Program-made: the position numbers and the translations under genes
Part shown: positions 17,351 to 26,015 of the stretch, in pieces
Layout of the letters: each line of letters begins with the position of its first letter
Numbering within the stretch: position 1 is the stretch's first letter
Notes under the pieces: generated by a model
Databases searched by the model: none
The model's input: only the letters and a program-made list of their open reading frames with translations
What the model was told of the DNA's origin: nothing
From: Halomonas organivorans
Lineage (GTDB): Bacteria; Pseudomonadota; Gammaproteobacteria; Pseudomonadales; Halomonadaceae
Direction of reading: 5' to 3'
Assembly (NCBI RefSeq): GCF_014192055.1
Contig: NZ_JACHXM010000001.1
Coordinates: forward strand, 382,931-446,930
DNA length: 64,000 nt

Positions 17351-18091
17351 ATGAATCCCGTGATGCTGATCACCGGTGCCGGCCGCGGTATCGGCGCGGC
17401 CACTGCGCAACTGGCGGCTCGCCAGGGCTATACGGTGGTCGTCAACTATCTCCGCGATCATCGGGCCGCCGAAGGCGTGGTCAGCGCCATCCGCGAAGCA
17501 GGCGGGCAAGCCATCGCCGCACAGGCCGATGTCGCCAGCGAGGACGGTATCCGAGGGCTGTTCGCTATCGTCGACGCCGAGCTGGGTCGCCTCGACGTAC
17601 TGGTCAACAACGCCGGCGTGGTGGACGTCAACTGCCGCGTCGAGGACATGGACTTCGAGCGCGTCGAGCGCATGATGCGCATCAACGTCGCTGGACCGAT
17701 GATCTGTGCCCGGGAGGCGGTGAAGCGCATGTCGACTCGCCGCGGCGGCAGCGGCGGCGCCATCGTCAACGTCTCGTCGGTGGCCGCTCGCCTGGGCGGC
17801 CCCGATGAGTACGTCGATTACGCCGCGTCCAAGGGAGCCGTCGACAGCCTGACGCGCGGACTGGCCCGAGAGGTCGCCGGCGAAGGCATTCGCGTCAACG
17901 CCGTTCGCCCTGGCGTGATCCGCACCGCGATCCACGCCAGCGCCGACAATGCGAACAAGGTCGACGTCGCCGGCCAGCGCATTCCGCTGGGCCGCATCGG
18001 TGAGCCCGAAGAGATCGCCTCGGCCATCATGTGGCTGATCGGCAGCGAGTTCTCCACCGGCTCGATCATCGACGTCGATGGCGGCGTATGA
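17351..18091 (+). CDS. SDR-family oxidoreductase
   Basis: A 246-residue classical short-chain dehydrogenase/reductase. The cofactor motif is TGAGRGIG (residues 8-15), followed by NNAG, the catalytic serine in VNVSS and YAASK. The C-terminal STGSIIDVDGGV is the usual SDR ending. NYLRDHRAA after the second strand suggests NADP(H) preference. Members of this type are often annotated as glucose-1-dehydrogenase or FabG-like; substrate cannot be assigned. It follows ilvE by about 60 nt with an AGGAGAG-type ribosome binding site and may be co-transcribed. Confidence 0.85.
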   Translation: MNPVMLITGAGRGIGAATAQLAARQGYTVVVNYLRDHRAAEGVVSAIREAGGQAIAAQADVASEDGIRGLFAIVDAELGRLDVLVNNAGVVDVNCRVEDMDFERVERMMRINVAGPMICAREAVKRMSTRRGGSGGAIVNVSSVAARLGGPDEYVDYAASKGAVDSLTRGLAREVAGEGIRVNAVRPGVIRTAIHASADNANKVDVAGQRIPLGRIGEPEEIASAIMWLIGSEFSTGSIIDVDGGV

Positions 18092-18109
18092 CCACCGAGC
18101 TACGCCCTG

Positions 18110-18137
18110 AGCTGTAAGCTTCAAACGGTAGACTGTA
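18110..18137 (+). repeat. Degenerate heptamer array after the SDR gene
   Basis: Period-7 units AGCTGTA, AGCTTCA, AACGGTA and GACTGTA in phase. The rest of the 18092-18299 gap shows no ORF or clear promoter except a second array at 18247. Confidence 0.5.
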
Positions 18138-18246
18138 GAGTGGGTAACACCATGTCATCAGCCTCGATGGCAGATGGCTAAAGGTTTCCGTAACGCCCTC
18201 TCGAATGGGGCGATGATGCCAAACCAGGCCCAAGCGCCTTTCTTAC

Positions 18247-18287
18247 AGCTTCCAGGCGCAAAGCGCCGCTCCTAGCTTACAGCTTGC
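18247..18287 (+). repeat. Heptamer units flanking a small hairpin before holC
   Basis: AGCTTCC (18247-18253), then a GGCGC-AAA-GCGCC hairpin, then AGCTTAC and AGCTTGC (18274-18287) in tandem. It ends 12 nt before the holC start. Confidence 0.45.
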
Positions 18288-18299
18288 CCGAAGGGCCCC

Positions 18300-18743
18300 A
18301 TGACCCGCATCGATTTCTACATCCTCCCCGAGACCACCCTGGAAGCGCGGCTGGCGTTCGCCTGCCGGCTGGCCGAGACCATCGCCCGCAAGGGCTACCG
18401 GCTGCATCTGCACGCCGAGGACGAGGCCATGGCCCGGGAACTGGACGACGTCCTGTGGACCTTCCGGCCCGACGCCTACCTGCCCCATGCCCTGGTGGGC
18501 AGCGAACAGGCCGACGGCGTGCCGGTGACCATCGGCTGGCAGGAGCCGCCGCCCGGCGACGCCGGCGTGCAGGCGATGCTCAACCTGCATCCCGACATCC
18601 CCGAGTGGTTCTCGCGCTTCGAGCGGGTCGCCGAGATCATCAACCAGCACCAGGCGGTGCTGACCGCCAAGCGGCGCTGCTGGCAGACCTACAAGAAGCG
18701 TGGCTATCCGGTCACCCCTCACCATCTGCGCGCCGGGGCCTGA
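18300..18743 (+). CDS. holC: DNA polymerase III chi subunit
   Basis: A 147-residue HolC protein. Chi bridges the clamp-loader psi subunit and single-stranded DNA binding protein during replication. The N-terminal RIDFYILPE, HLHAEDEAMARELDDVLWTF and FVPH-like region (DAYLPHAL) match the family, as does the RFERVAEIINQ segment. The C-terminal extension from about residue 118 (VLTAKRRCWQTYKKRGYPVTPHHL) is also common in this group. It lies upstream of valS, a conserved order in gammaproteobacteria, although here 293 nt separate them. Confidence 0.9.
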   Translation: MTRIDFYILPETTLEARLAFACRLAETIARKGYRLHLHAEDEAMARELDDVLWTFRPDAYLPHALVGSEQADGVPVTIGWQEPPPGDAGVQAMLNLHPDIPEWFSRFERVAEIINQHQAVLTAKRRCWQTYKKRGYPVTPHHLRAGA

Positions 18744-18769
18744 CGGTACCGATCAGCCACGGCGGGGCG

Positions 18770-18864
18770 CCGGGGACAGGTCGTAGAGGGGGTTTTTGCC
18801 ATGGATGGCAAAAGGTAGCGCCCAGGGATGGGTTCACAGCGCCCCCTCGAAGACCTGTCGCCGG
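18770..18864. repeat. Long intergenic palindromic element between holC and valS
   Basis: A 95-bp element with 23-bp imperfect outer arms (18770-18792 and 18842-18864, three mismatches). Its core has a second, perfect stem TTTTGCCAT-gg-ATGGCAAAA (18794-18813) and then AGCGCCCAGGGATGGGTTC. From memory, elements with a core like CATCCCTGGGCGC near CATCCATGG recur between genes in Halomonadaceae and some other gammaproteobacteria. It carries no ORF. Function is unknown. Confidence 0.65.
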
Positions 18865-18920
18865 ATCAGCCCCGGCCATCCATCTCGCAGACAGCAGCAG
18901 GCGGCGCCCTCTCCCGGCCC

Positions 18921-18950
18921 ATGACGCCGCCCGGCCCCTCGGGCTATAAT
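18921..18950 (+). promoter_or_regulatory. Probable sigma70 promoter of valS
   Basis: A perfect TATAAT (18945-18950) lies 18 bp downstream of ATGACG (18921-18926, 4/6 to TTGACA). The -10 box sits inside a GGGCT...AGCCC inverted repeat. The position, about 85 nt upstream of valS, is suitable. Confidence 0.5.
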
Positions 18951-19036
18951 CGAGCCCATTTTTCGCGTCCCGCACCGCCGGCCCGAAAGGCCCGCCGTGC
19001 CGCGTCGTCGCCACCTCCTTCGACCCGGAAGCCCCC

Positions 19037-21886
19037 ATGGACAAGACCTACCAACCCGAGCAGATCGAATCCCGCTGGTACGAGCGCTGGGAAGCCGACA
19101 ACCGCTTCGCCCCTTCCGGCGAGGGCGAGCCCTTCTCGATCATGATCCCGCCGCCCAACGTCACCGGCAGCCTGCACATGGGCCATGCCTTCCAGGACAC
19201 CATCATGGACACCCTGACGCGCTGGCGGCGCATGCAGGGTCGCAACACCCTGTGGCAGGTGGGCACCGACCACGCCGGCATCGCCACCCAGATGCTGGTG
19301 GAGCGCAAGGTCGCCGCCGAGGAAGGCAAGAGCCGCCACGATCTCGGGCGCGAGGCCTTCACCGACAAGATCTGGGAGTGGAAGCACGAGTCCGGCGGCC
19401 ACATCACCCGCCAGCTGCGCCGCATGGGCGCCAGCGTCGACTGGTCCCGCGAGCGCTTCACCATGGACGACGGCTTCTACAAGGCCGTGCAGGAAGTCTT
19501 CGTGCGCCTCTATGAAGAGGACCTGATCTACCGCGGCAAGCGGCTGGTCAACTGGGACCCCACCCTGCACACCGCCATCTCCGACCTCGAGGTCGAGAAC
19601 AAGGACCAGCAGGGCCAGTTCTGGCACTTCCGCTATCCGCTGGCCGACGGCATGACCACCGACGACGGCAAGAACTACCTGGTCGTCGCCACCACCCGCC
19701 CCGAAACCCTGCTCGGCGACAGCGCCGTGGCGGTCAACCCGGAAGACCCGCGCTACGCCTCGCTGGTCGGCAAGTTCGTCGACCTGCCGCTGGTCGGCCG
19801 CCGCATCCCGGTCGTGGCGGATGAGCACGCCGACATGGACAAGGGCTCCGGCTGCGTGAAGATCACCCCGGCCCACGACTTCAATGACTACGAGGTCGGC
19901 AAGCGCCAGGACCTGCCGCTGATCAACGTCTTCACCAAGGACGCCGCCGTCCTCGCGGCCGCCGAGGCGTTCGACCTCCAGGGCCGTCCGCTTGCCGACA
20001 TCGACACCTCGCTGCCCGCCGCCTACGCCGGCCTCGGCCGCTTCGAGGCCCGCGAGCGCATCGTCGCCGACATGGACGCCGCCGGCCTGCTCGAGCAGGT
20101 CGAGACCGTCAACAACACCCTGCCCTTTGGGGACCGCTCCGGCGACGTCATCGAGCCGCTGCTCACCGACCAGTGGTTCGTGGCCGTCGAGGAGCTGGCC
20201 AAGCCGGCCATCGCCGCGGTCGAGAACGGCGACATCGAGTTCGTGCCGAAGAACTACGAGAACATGTACTTCGCCTGGATGCGCGACCTCCAGGACTGGT
20301 GCATCTCGCGCCAGCTGTGGTGGGGCCACCGCATCCCGGCCTGGTACGACGCCGAGGGCAACGTCTATGTGGCGCGCACCGCCGAAGAGGCGCGCGCCAA
20401 GCACGATCTGCCCGCCGACCTCGAACTGACCCAGGACGAGGACGTGCTCGACACCTGGTTCAGCTCCGGGCTGTGGACCTTCGGTACCCTGGGCTGGCCC
20501 GAGCAGACGCCGGAGCTTGCGACCTTCCACCCGTCCAGCGTGCTGGTCACCGGCTTCGACATCATCTTCTTCTGGGTCGCACGGATGATCATGATGACCC
20601 TGAAGTTCACCGGCGAGGTGCCCTTCAAGCAGGTCTACGTCCACGGCCTGGTGCGCGACGGCCAGGGCCAGAAGATGTCCAAGTCCAAGGGCAACGTGCT
20701 CGACCCCATCGACCTGATCGACGGCATCGAGCTGGACGCCCTGGTCGAGAAGCGCACCGGCAACATGATGCAGCCGCAGAAGGCCAAGGCGATCGCCAAG
20801 GCCACCCGCGGCGAGTTCCCGGACGGCATCGAGCCCCACGGCACCGACGCCCTGCGCTACACCTTCCTGTCCCAGGCCACCACCGGTCGCGACATCAAGT
20901 TCGACATGGGCCGCCTCGACGGCTATCGCAACTTCTGCAACAAGCTGTGGAACGCCTCGCGCTACGTGTTGATGAACGCCGAGGGCCAGGACTGCGGGGC
21001 GGCCGGCGGCGAGGTAGAGCTGTCGCTGGCCGACCGCTGGATCGTCTCCCAACTGCAGAAGACCGAGGCCCAGGTAACGAAGGCGATGGAAGAGTTCCGC
21101 TTCGACCACGCCTCCCAGGCGCTCTACGACTTCGTGTGGAACGAGTACTGCGACTGGTACCTGGAGCTCTCCAAGCCGGTGCTGTGGGACGACGCCGCCT
21201 CCGAGGCCGCCAAGCGGGGCACCCGCCGCACCCTGGTGCGCGTGCTCGAGGCCGTGCTGCGCCTGGCCCACCCGATGATGCCGTTCATCTCCGAAGAGAT
21301 CTGGCAGCGCGTGGCGCCGCTGGCCGGCACCGCCTCCGAGGGCGGGAGCGAGTCCGTGATGACCCAGCCCTGGCCGCTGGCCGACGAGGCGCTGATCGAC
21401 GACGACGCCACCCGCGACATCGAGTGGCTCAAGGGCGTGATCGTCGCGGTGCGCAACGTCCGCGCCGAGATGAACATCGCCCCGGGCAAGCCGCTGGAGG
21501 TGCTGCTGACCAAGGGTACCGCGGGCGACAGCGCGCGCCTGGAGGCCAATCGGCCGTTCCTCGCCAAGCTGGCCAAGCTCGAGAGCGTCACCTGGCTCGA
21601 CGACCCCGAGCAGGCGCCGCTCGCGGCCACCCAACTGGTCGGCGAGATGGAGGTGCTGGTGCCCATGGCCGGGCTGATCGACAAGGACGCGGAGCTCGCG
21701 CGCCTGGCCAAGGAGATCGACAAGCAGGACAAGCTGATCGGCGGCATCGAGAAGAAGCTCGGCAACGAGAGCTTCGTTGCCAAGGCCCCCGAAGCGGTGG
21801 TGCAGAAGGAGCGCGGCAAGCTGGAGGATTTCCAGGCCACCCGCCGCGTGCTGGTGGAGCAGCGCGACAAGATCGCCGCGCTCTAG
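19037..21886 (+). CDS. valS: Valyl-tRNA synthetase
   Basis: A 949-residue class I aminoacyl-tRNA synthetase. The HIGH motif is HMGH (residues 47-50) in [13 protein letters not shown], and KMSKS is at residues 546-550. The CP1 editing domain ([15 protein letters not shown]) lies between them. The C-terminal coiled coil (from about residue 885: [19 protein letters not shown] onward) is characteristic of ValRS. Normal length, ATG at 19037. Confidence 0.97.
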   Translation: MDKTYQPEQIESRWYERWEADNRFAPSGEGEPFSIMIPPPNVTGSLHMGHAFQDTIMDTLTRWRRMQGRNTLWQVGTDHAGIATQMLVERKVAAEEGKSRHDLGREAFTDKIWEWKHESGGHITRQLRRMGASVDWSRERFTMDDGFYKAVQEVFVRLYEEDLIYRGKRLVNWDPTLHTAISDLEVENKDQQGQFWHFRYPLADGMTTDDGKNYLVVATTRPETLLGDSAVAVNPEDPRYASLVGKFVDLPLVGRRIPVVADEHADMDKGSGCVKITPAHDFNDYEVGKRQDLPLINVFTKDAAVLAAAEAFDLQGRPLADIDTSLPAAYAGLGRFEARERIVADMDAAGLLEQVETVNNTLPFGDRSGDVIEPLLTDQWFVAVEELAKPAIAAVENGDIEFVPKNYENMYFAWMRDLQDWCISRQLWWGHRIPAWYDAEGNVYVARTAEEARAKHDLPADLELTQDEDVLDTWFSSGLWTFGTLGWPEQTPELATFHPSSVLVTGFDIIFFWVARMIMMTLKFTGEVPFKQVYVHGLVRDGQGQKMSKSKGNVLDPIDLIDGIELDALVEKRTGNMMQPQKAKAIAKATRGEFPDGIEPHGTDALRYTFLSQATTGRDIKFDMGRLDGYRNFCNKLWNASRYVLMNAEGQDCGAAGGEVELSLADRWIVSQLQKTEAQVTKAMEEFRFDHASQALYDFVWNEYCDWYLELSKPVLWDDAASEAAKRGTRRTLVRVLEAVLRLAHPMMPFISEEIWQRVAPLAGTASEGGSESVMTQPWPLADEALIDDDATRDIEWLKGVIVAVRNVRAEMNIAPGKPLEVLLTKGTAGDSARLEANRPFLAKLAKLESVTWLDDPEQAPLAATQLVGEMEVLVPMAGLIDKDAELARLAKEIDKQDKLIGGIEKKLGNESFVAKAPEAVVQKERGKLEDFQATRRVLVEQRDKIAAL

Positions 21887-21902
21887 GAAACACCCCGTGT
21901 AA

Positions 21903-21937
21903 CGCGAACGGCCCGCCTATCCGGCGGGCCGTTCGCG
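21903..21937. terminator. Terminator-like hairpin after valS
   Basis: A perfect 15-bp stem (CGCGAACGGCCCGCC and its complement) with a TATCC loop lies between convergent genes. No T-tract follows, so it could be bidirectional but imperfect as a terminator. Confidence 0.55.
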
Positions 21938-21953
21938 CTTCAGGACACCACGC

Positions 21954-22394
21954 TCAATCGTCGCGTCGGAAACCGCCCAGTACCCGCTGGTCGGGGCCGA
22001 AGAACACCAGGCGGTCGTGGTCGATCAGGTAGCGATAGGCGCGATCCAGCATGGCGGTCACCTGGCCGGCCTCGGCCATGTTGGGGCAGGCCATCATGGT
22101 AGATGCCAACTGGCCGAACTCGATGCGGTTGTTCGGTCCCAGCTCGACGCTACCGGTGAAGCGATTGCAGCCGTCATGACCGCTGACCCGGCCCTCCGAC
22201 GAGATCTCGAACCAGGGCGTGGTCGGCATGTCGAGGCGATCGCTGGTGCCAACCAGCAGCAGGTTCCAGCGCGGCCCGACCACCGGGCCGGAAACAGACT
22301 CGCCGCTCTGGTCCACCGGCGCGGGGCCGGAGGCACAGCCTACCAGCAGCGTGAGCAGCATCAACGGCAGGGCATGGCGTAGCTTAACGATCAT
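21954..22394 (-). CDS. META-domain (HslJ-like) lipoprotein
   Basis: A 146-residue putative lipoprotein. The signal peptide MIVKLRHALPLMLLTLLVGC ends in a lipobox LVGC at C20. The rest matches the META/HslJ domain: the GRVSGHDGCNRFTGS segment, STMMACPNM and a C-terminal FFGPDQRVL strand. HslJ-type proteins are linked to heat shock and novobiocin resistance, but mechanism is unknown. The start at 22394 has AAGGAC upstream; the longer open frame lacks a signal sequence. Confidence 0.8.
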   Translation of the reverse strand: MIVKLRHALPLMLLTLLVGCASGPAPVDQSGESVSGPVVGPRWNLLLVGTSDRLDMPTTPWFEISSEGRVSGHDGCNRFTGSVELGPNNRIEFGQLASTMMACPNMAEAGQVTAMLDRAYRYLIDHDRLVFFGPDQRVLGGFRRDD

Positions 22395-22497
22395 GACATC
22401 GTCCTTGAACGGGGAATGGCGGTATCGCGACCAAGCTTGCCCCAGGCGGGCCTTTCGGACAATGCTTTCAGCATCCCCATCGACACGGAGATGTCCC

Positions 22498-22902
22498 ATG
22501 CTCAATGCATTGCACAACGAGCCCCTCGGCAAGCTGATCCTGCGCCTCGGCGTAGGCGGGCTGATACTGTTCCACGGCATATCCAAGCTGCTCAATCCGG
22601 GATCGATCGACTGGATCGGTGGCATGCTGGAGGGCTACGGGCTGCCCGCCGTGCTGGCCTATGGGGTACTGATCGGCGAGGTCGTCGCCCCGATCATGGC
22701 CATCGTCGGTTGGCAGGCCCGGCTGGCGGGACTGCTGATGGCCGGCAACATGCTGGTGGCCTTCCTGCTGGTGCACACCGGCCAGATCTTCATGCTCAAC
22801 GACAACGGCGGCTGGGAGCTGGAGCTGCAGGGCCTGTACTTCCTCGGCGCCCTGGCGCTGGTGTTCCTGGGCAGTGGCCGCATGGCGGTCCGACCGGACT
22901 GA
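22498..22902 (+). CDS. DoxX-family membrane protein
   Basis: A 134-residue protein with four hydrophobic helices. The DoxX family core is visible: LRLGVGGLILFHGISKL, then GLPAVLAYGVLIGEVVAPI and the NNGGWELELQGLYFLGALAL ending, typical of YphA/DoxX proteins. Such proteins have been linked to redox stress in some bacteria. GGAG lies upstream of the ATG at 22498. Not in an obvious operon; it starts divergently from the META lipoprotein. Confidence 0.82.
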   Translation: MLNALHNEPLGKLILRLGVGGLILFHGISKLLNPGSIDWIGGMLEGYGLPAVLAYGVLIGEVVAPIMAIVGWQARLAGLLMAGNMLVAFLLVHTGQIFMLNDNGGWELELQGLYFLGALALVFLGSGRMAVRPD

Positions 22903-22922
22903 CGCCACGGCCCACCATGACA

Positions 22923-22953
22923 CCGCCGCCGACGGCTTCCCCGTCGGCGGCGG
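22923..22953. terminator. Terminator-like hairpin between doxX and glyoxalase genes
   Basis: A perfect 13-bp stem (CCGCCGCCGACGG and complement) with a CTTCC loop sits between convergent genes. It lacks a clear T-tract. Confidence 0.5.
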
Positions 22954-22978
22954 ACGTCTCACCGCTCACGCCTTCACC

Positions 22979-23020
22979 ACTCGCTACTCACGACTCACCA
23001 CTAACCACTCGCCACTTCCG
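22979..23020 (+). repeat. Heptamer array ACTCACC type, six units
   Basis: Six in-phase 7-bp units: ACTCGCT, ACTCACG, ACTCACC, ACTAACC, ACTCGCC, ACTTCCG. It follows a hairpin and precedes the stop of the convergent glyoxalase gene. A similar low-complexity CTCACCACTCAC run flanks the 7762 array. Confidence 0.65.
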
Positions 23021-23036
23021 CCTCACTCTTCTCCTT

Positions 23037-23477
23037 TCACCACGACCCCTCATTCTCCATGGAGGCCCAGGGCTCCTGCGGGGCCTGGGGTTCGCCTTCC
23101 TGCAGCAGCTCGACGGAGATGCCGTCGGGGCTCCTGACGAAGGCCATGTGGCCGTCCCGGGGCGGACGGTTGATGGTGACCCCGCCGGACTGAAGGCGTT
23201 CGCAGAGCGCATAGATATCGGCCACGCGATAGGCCAGGTGGCCGAAGTTACGCCCGCCGGTATAGGTCTCGGGGTCCCAGTTCCAGGTCAGCTCGAGTTC
23301 CGGCGCCTGGAGCTCCGTCGAGCGCGCCTCGTCGGCGGGCGCAGCGAGGAACACCAGCGTGAAGCGGCCCTTCTCGCTCTCCTTGCGACGCACTTCCTCG
23401 AGGCCGAGCAGGTCACAGTAGAAGTGCAGCGAGGCTTCCAGATCGCTGACCCGGACCATGGTGTGCAGGTATTGCAT
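23037..23477 (-). CDS. Glyoxalase/VOC-family protein, GloA-like
   Basis: A 146-residue vicinal-oxygen-chelate protein resembling lactoylglutathione lyase, which detoxifies methylglyoxal. Metal ligands of GloA have counterparts: H5 (MQYLHTMVRVSDLEASLHFYCDLLG in parts), Glu in LELTWNW, His in FGHLAYRV and Glu in ISVELLQE. The C-terminal tail (QAPQEPWASMENEGSW) is extra. A strong AAGGAG precedes the ATG at 23477. Other VOC functions are possible. Confidence 0.8.
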   Translation of the reverse strand: MQYLHTMVRVSDLEASLHFYCDLLGLEEVRRKESEKGRFTLVFLAAPADEARSTELQAPELELTWNWDPETYTGGRNFGHLAYRVADIYALCERLQSGGVTINRPPRDGHMAFVRSPDGISVELLQEGEPQAPQEPWASMENEGSW

Positions 23478-23561
23478 GAAATTCTCCTTATTCACAGAAC
23501 GGACGAACCGGGGCATGCTGACAGCAACACACGACTTCGCCAAACTCGACGAGCAGGACTC

Positions 23562-24116
23562 ATGAGCCACTACTGTGACCTGGCCCCGGCCCATCCGTTT
23601 CACGGCCCCTATCACGACCACGAATACGGCTTCCCGGTGGAAGGCGACCACGTGCTCTTCGAACGCCTGGTGCTGGAGATCAACCAGGCCGGGCTGTCGT
23701 GGCTGACGGTGCTCAAGAAGCGCGACGCCTTCCGCGCGGCCTTCGAGGACTTCGACATCGACCGCGTGGCCGCCTACGGCGAGACAGAGCGAGCCCGCCT
23801 GCTGGGGGATGCCGGCATCATCCGCAACCGCCTCAAGGTCGACGCGGTCATCCACAACGCCGGCGTGGTGCGTCGGCTCCAGGCCGAGCACGGCAGCTTC
23901 CGGGGATGGCTGGAGGCGCACCACCCACGCCCCCATGGCGACTGGGTCAAGCTGTTCAAGCGTACCTTCCGCTTCACCGGCCCGGAGATCGTCGGCGAAT
24001 TCCTGATGAGCACCGGCTACCTGCCCGGCGCCCACCGCGACGATTGCCCGGTACAGACGCGCATCCTCGCCGCGGGACCCGCCTGGGCGCGCCCGGACGC
24101 CACGTCCGACACCTGA
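23562..24116 (+). CDS. tag: DNA-3-methyladenine glycosylase I
   Basis: A 184-residue base-excision enzyme removing 3-methyladenine from DNA. Zinc ligands of the Tag family are in place: Cys5 near the N-terminus, a histidine in the YHDHEYG segment, and the C-terminal H-x3-C (AHRDDC). Conserved blocks include HDHEYGFPVEGDHVLFERLVLE and QAGLSWLTVLKKR. The start at 23562 gives the normal family length. Confidence 0.92.
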   Translation: MSHYCDLAPAHPFHGPYHDHEYGFPVEGDHVLFERLVLEINQAGLSWLTVLKKRDAFRAAFEDFDIDRVAAYGETERARLLGDAGIIRNRLKVDAVIHNAGVVRRLQAEHGSFRGWLEAHHPRPHGDWVKLFKRTFRFTGPEIVGEFLMSTGYLPGAHRDDCPVQTRILAAGPAWARPDATSDT

Positions 24117-24146
24117 GCCGGCGCCGACGAGAGGACGCACGCGAAC

Positions 24147-25214
24147 ATGGATTCCCTGACACAGGCCGCGCTGGGCGCGGCGATCGGTGGCACCGTGCTG
24201 GGCCGCCGACTGGGCCGCAAGGCGGTGCTGCTTGGCGCCGTCCTGGGCACCCTGCCCGACCTGGACGTGGTCATCGACTACGGCGACGCGGTCGCCAACG
24301 TCACCCGCCACCGCGGTTTCAGTCACTCGCTGTTCGTGCTGGCCGGGCTCGCGGCGGCCCTGGCGCTGCTGGCGACGCGCCTCGCGCCTGCGCGCGACAT
24401 CGGCCTGCGGCGCTGGGCGACCTTTTTCGGCCTATGCCTGCTCACCCATCCGCTGCTGGACGCCCTGACCACCTACGGCACCCAGCTATGGTGGCCGCTG
24501 GACGTACGCCCCACGGCCTATCCGCTGGTATTCATCATCGATCCGCTCTATTCGCTGCCGCTGCTGGGGGGCGTGCTGATAGCGCTGATCACCGGCCGTG
24601 CCCACCGAGCCCCGGCCTGGGGACTCGCGCTCTCCTGCCTCTACCTGACGTTGTCGCTGGGGGCCAGGACGCTGGTCGAGCAGCGCCTCGAACCGGTGCT
24701 TGCCGAACGCGGCTTGAGCGAGGCGCCACGGCTGGTGCAGCCCACGCCCTTCAACGTGCTGCTGTGGCGCGCCACCGTGGCAGAGAGTGATCGCTATCAC
24801 GAGCTGCTGATTGGCGTCTTCGACGGCCGCCAGCGGCCTCGCGTGGAAACCTTCACGCGCGGTACCGAGGCGGAGGCGATCGCCCTCTCCGGCCGGGCCG
24901 GCCGGCGGCTGGACTGGTTCGCCGGCCCTTTCCTGCACTACGAGATCGATGAACGAACCGAGCCGGCCATCCTGGTGGCCACCGACCTGAGGCTGGGCTT
25001 CCCTGGCTTTCATCCCTTCCGCTTCGCCCTCGCCGAGCGCAGCACGGACGGCTGGCGGCCGCTGACGCCCACCCGCCAGTTGGATGCCCCGCGCCGAGAC
25101 AGCGACGAGGCCCTTCAGCTGCTGGGAGCCCGCCTGCTGTCGCCGGATGCCAGACTTTGCCTTGGCCGATTCGTCGACCCGCGCTGGCGGCTGGCCTCGC
25201 CGCCCACCTGCTGA
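24147..25214 (+). CDS. YdjM-like membrane-bound metal-dependent hydrolase
   Basis: A 355-residue membrane protein of the YdjM family. The N-terminal part has MDSLTQAALGAAIGG, the metal-binding-like PDLDVV and HRGFSHS motifs and HPLLDALTTYGTQ, features of predicted membrane-bound metal-dependent hydrolases. Four to five helices precede a soluble C-terminal half (from about residue 195) with no recognised domain. The physiological substrate is not known. It lies 30 nt after tag on the same strand and may be co-transcribed. Confidence 0.8.
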   Translation: MDSLTQAALGAAIGGTVLGRRLGRKAVLLGAVLGTLPDLDVVIDYGDAVANVTRHRGFSHSLFVLAGLAAALALLATRLAPARDIGLRRWATFFGLCLLTHPLLDALTTYGTQLWWPLDVRPTAYPLVFIIDPLYSLPLLGGVLIALITGRAHRAPAWGLALSCLYLTLSLGARTLVEQRLEPVLAERGLSEAPRLVQPTPFNVLLWRATVAESDRYHELLIGVFDGRQRPRVETFTRGTEAEAIALSGRAGRRLDWFAGPFLHYEIDERTEPAILVATDLRLGFPGFHPFRFALAERSTDGWRPLTPTRQLDAPRRDSDEALQLLGARLLSPDARLCLGRFVDPRWRLASPPTC

Positions 25215-25230
25215 GCATCGCCCACGCGAA

Positions 25231-25258
25231 AGCAGGGCGGCCCGAAGGCCGCCCTGCT
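25231..25258. terminator. Bidirectional terminator after the ydjM-like gene
   Basis: A perfect 12-bp stem AGCAGGGCGGCC / GGCCGCCCTGCT with a CGAA tetraloop between convergent genes. Confidence 0.65.
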
Positions 25259-25295
25259 CACTTTCCACGTTCCGGCGCCGGTCCGGCGTTCGGGG

Positions 25296-25895
25296 TCAGA
25301 GACGCTCGACCAGCCCGGCGATGGCCTGGCGAGCCTCGGCCATGGCGCCGTCGCGCTGCGCCTCACCCATGGCCAGCCCCTCGGCGAACACCGTGTTCAC
25401 CTCGCCGATGCCCATCAGGCCCAGCATGCCCTTGAGGTGCGGGGTCTGGCTGTCGAGCTCGGTACCGGCATACTGGCCACCGCGGGCGGCCAGGATCACC
25501 GCACGCTTACCTTCCAGCAGGCCCTGGGGACCGTTCTCGGTGTAGCGGAAGGTCACGCCGGCACGCATCACGCGGTCGAACCAGGCCTTGAGCTGGGAGG
25601 GAATGCCGAGATTGTAGAGCGGCACGCCCAGCACCACGACGTCATGCGCCTGGAGCTCCTCGATCAGTGCATCGGAGCGGGCCGCCAGCTCGCGCTGTTC
25701 GTCGCTGCGCTCGTCCGCTGCCACCTGCCAGCTGGACAGCTCCGCCAGGCCCAGATGGGGCAGCTCGTCGGCCACCAGGTCGCGGCGGGTGATTTCGACG
25801 CCGTCACGCTCGACGGCCAGGCCGCTGAAGTGATCGGCCAGTTGCTGAGAGTTGCCGCCGAGGATGGAAGAGGTCAGAACGAGGACGCGGGTCAT
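25296..25895 (-). CDS. azoR: FMN-dependent NADH-azoreductase
   Basis: A 199-residue flavodoxin-fold quinone/azo reductase. It shows the N-terminal FMN phosphate loop (LTSSILGGNSQQL), the PLYNLGIPSQLKAWFDRVMRAG block and ARGGQYAGTELD, all typical of AzoR. The enzyme reduces quinones and azo dyes with NADH and helps against thiol-reactive electrophiles. An AAGGAGATC ribosome binding site precedes the ATG, and the AT-rich upstream region (25940-25950) has TATAAT on the minus strand. Confidence 0.9.
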   Translation of the reverse strand: MTRVLVLTSSILGGNSQQLADHFSGLAVERDGVEITRRDLVADELPHLGLAELSSWQVAADERSDEQRELAARSDALIEELQAHDVVVLGVPLYNLGIPSQLKAWFDRVMRAGVTFRYTENGPQGLLEGKRAVILAARGGQYAGTELDSQTPHLKGMLGLMGIGEVNTVFAEGLAMGEAQRDGAMAEARQAIAGLVERL

Positions 25896-26015
25896 GGCGA
25901 TCTCCTTGAAGCATCGTTAGCTGAGGAATGATCGCCATTATATATTCGTTTTTGACCACGATAAGCGGGAAAAACCGCAGCTATCGTTCGACTATATCGA
26001 ACAAAGGCGAGGCGC

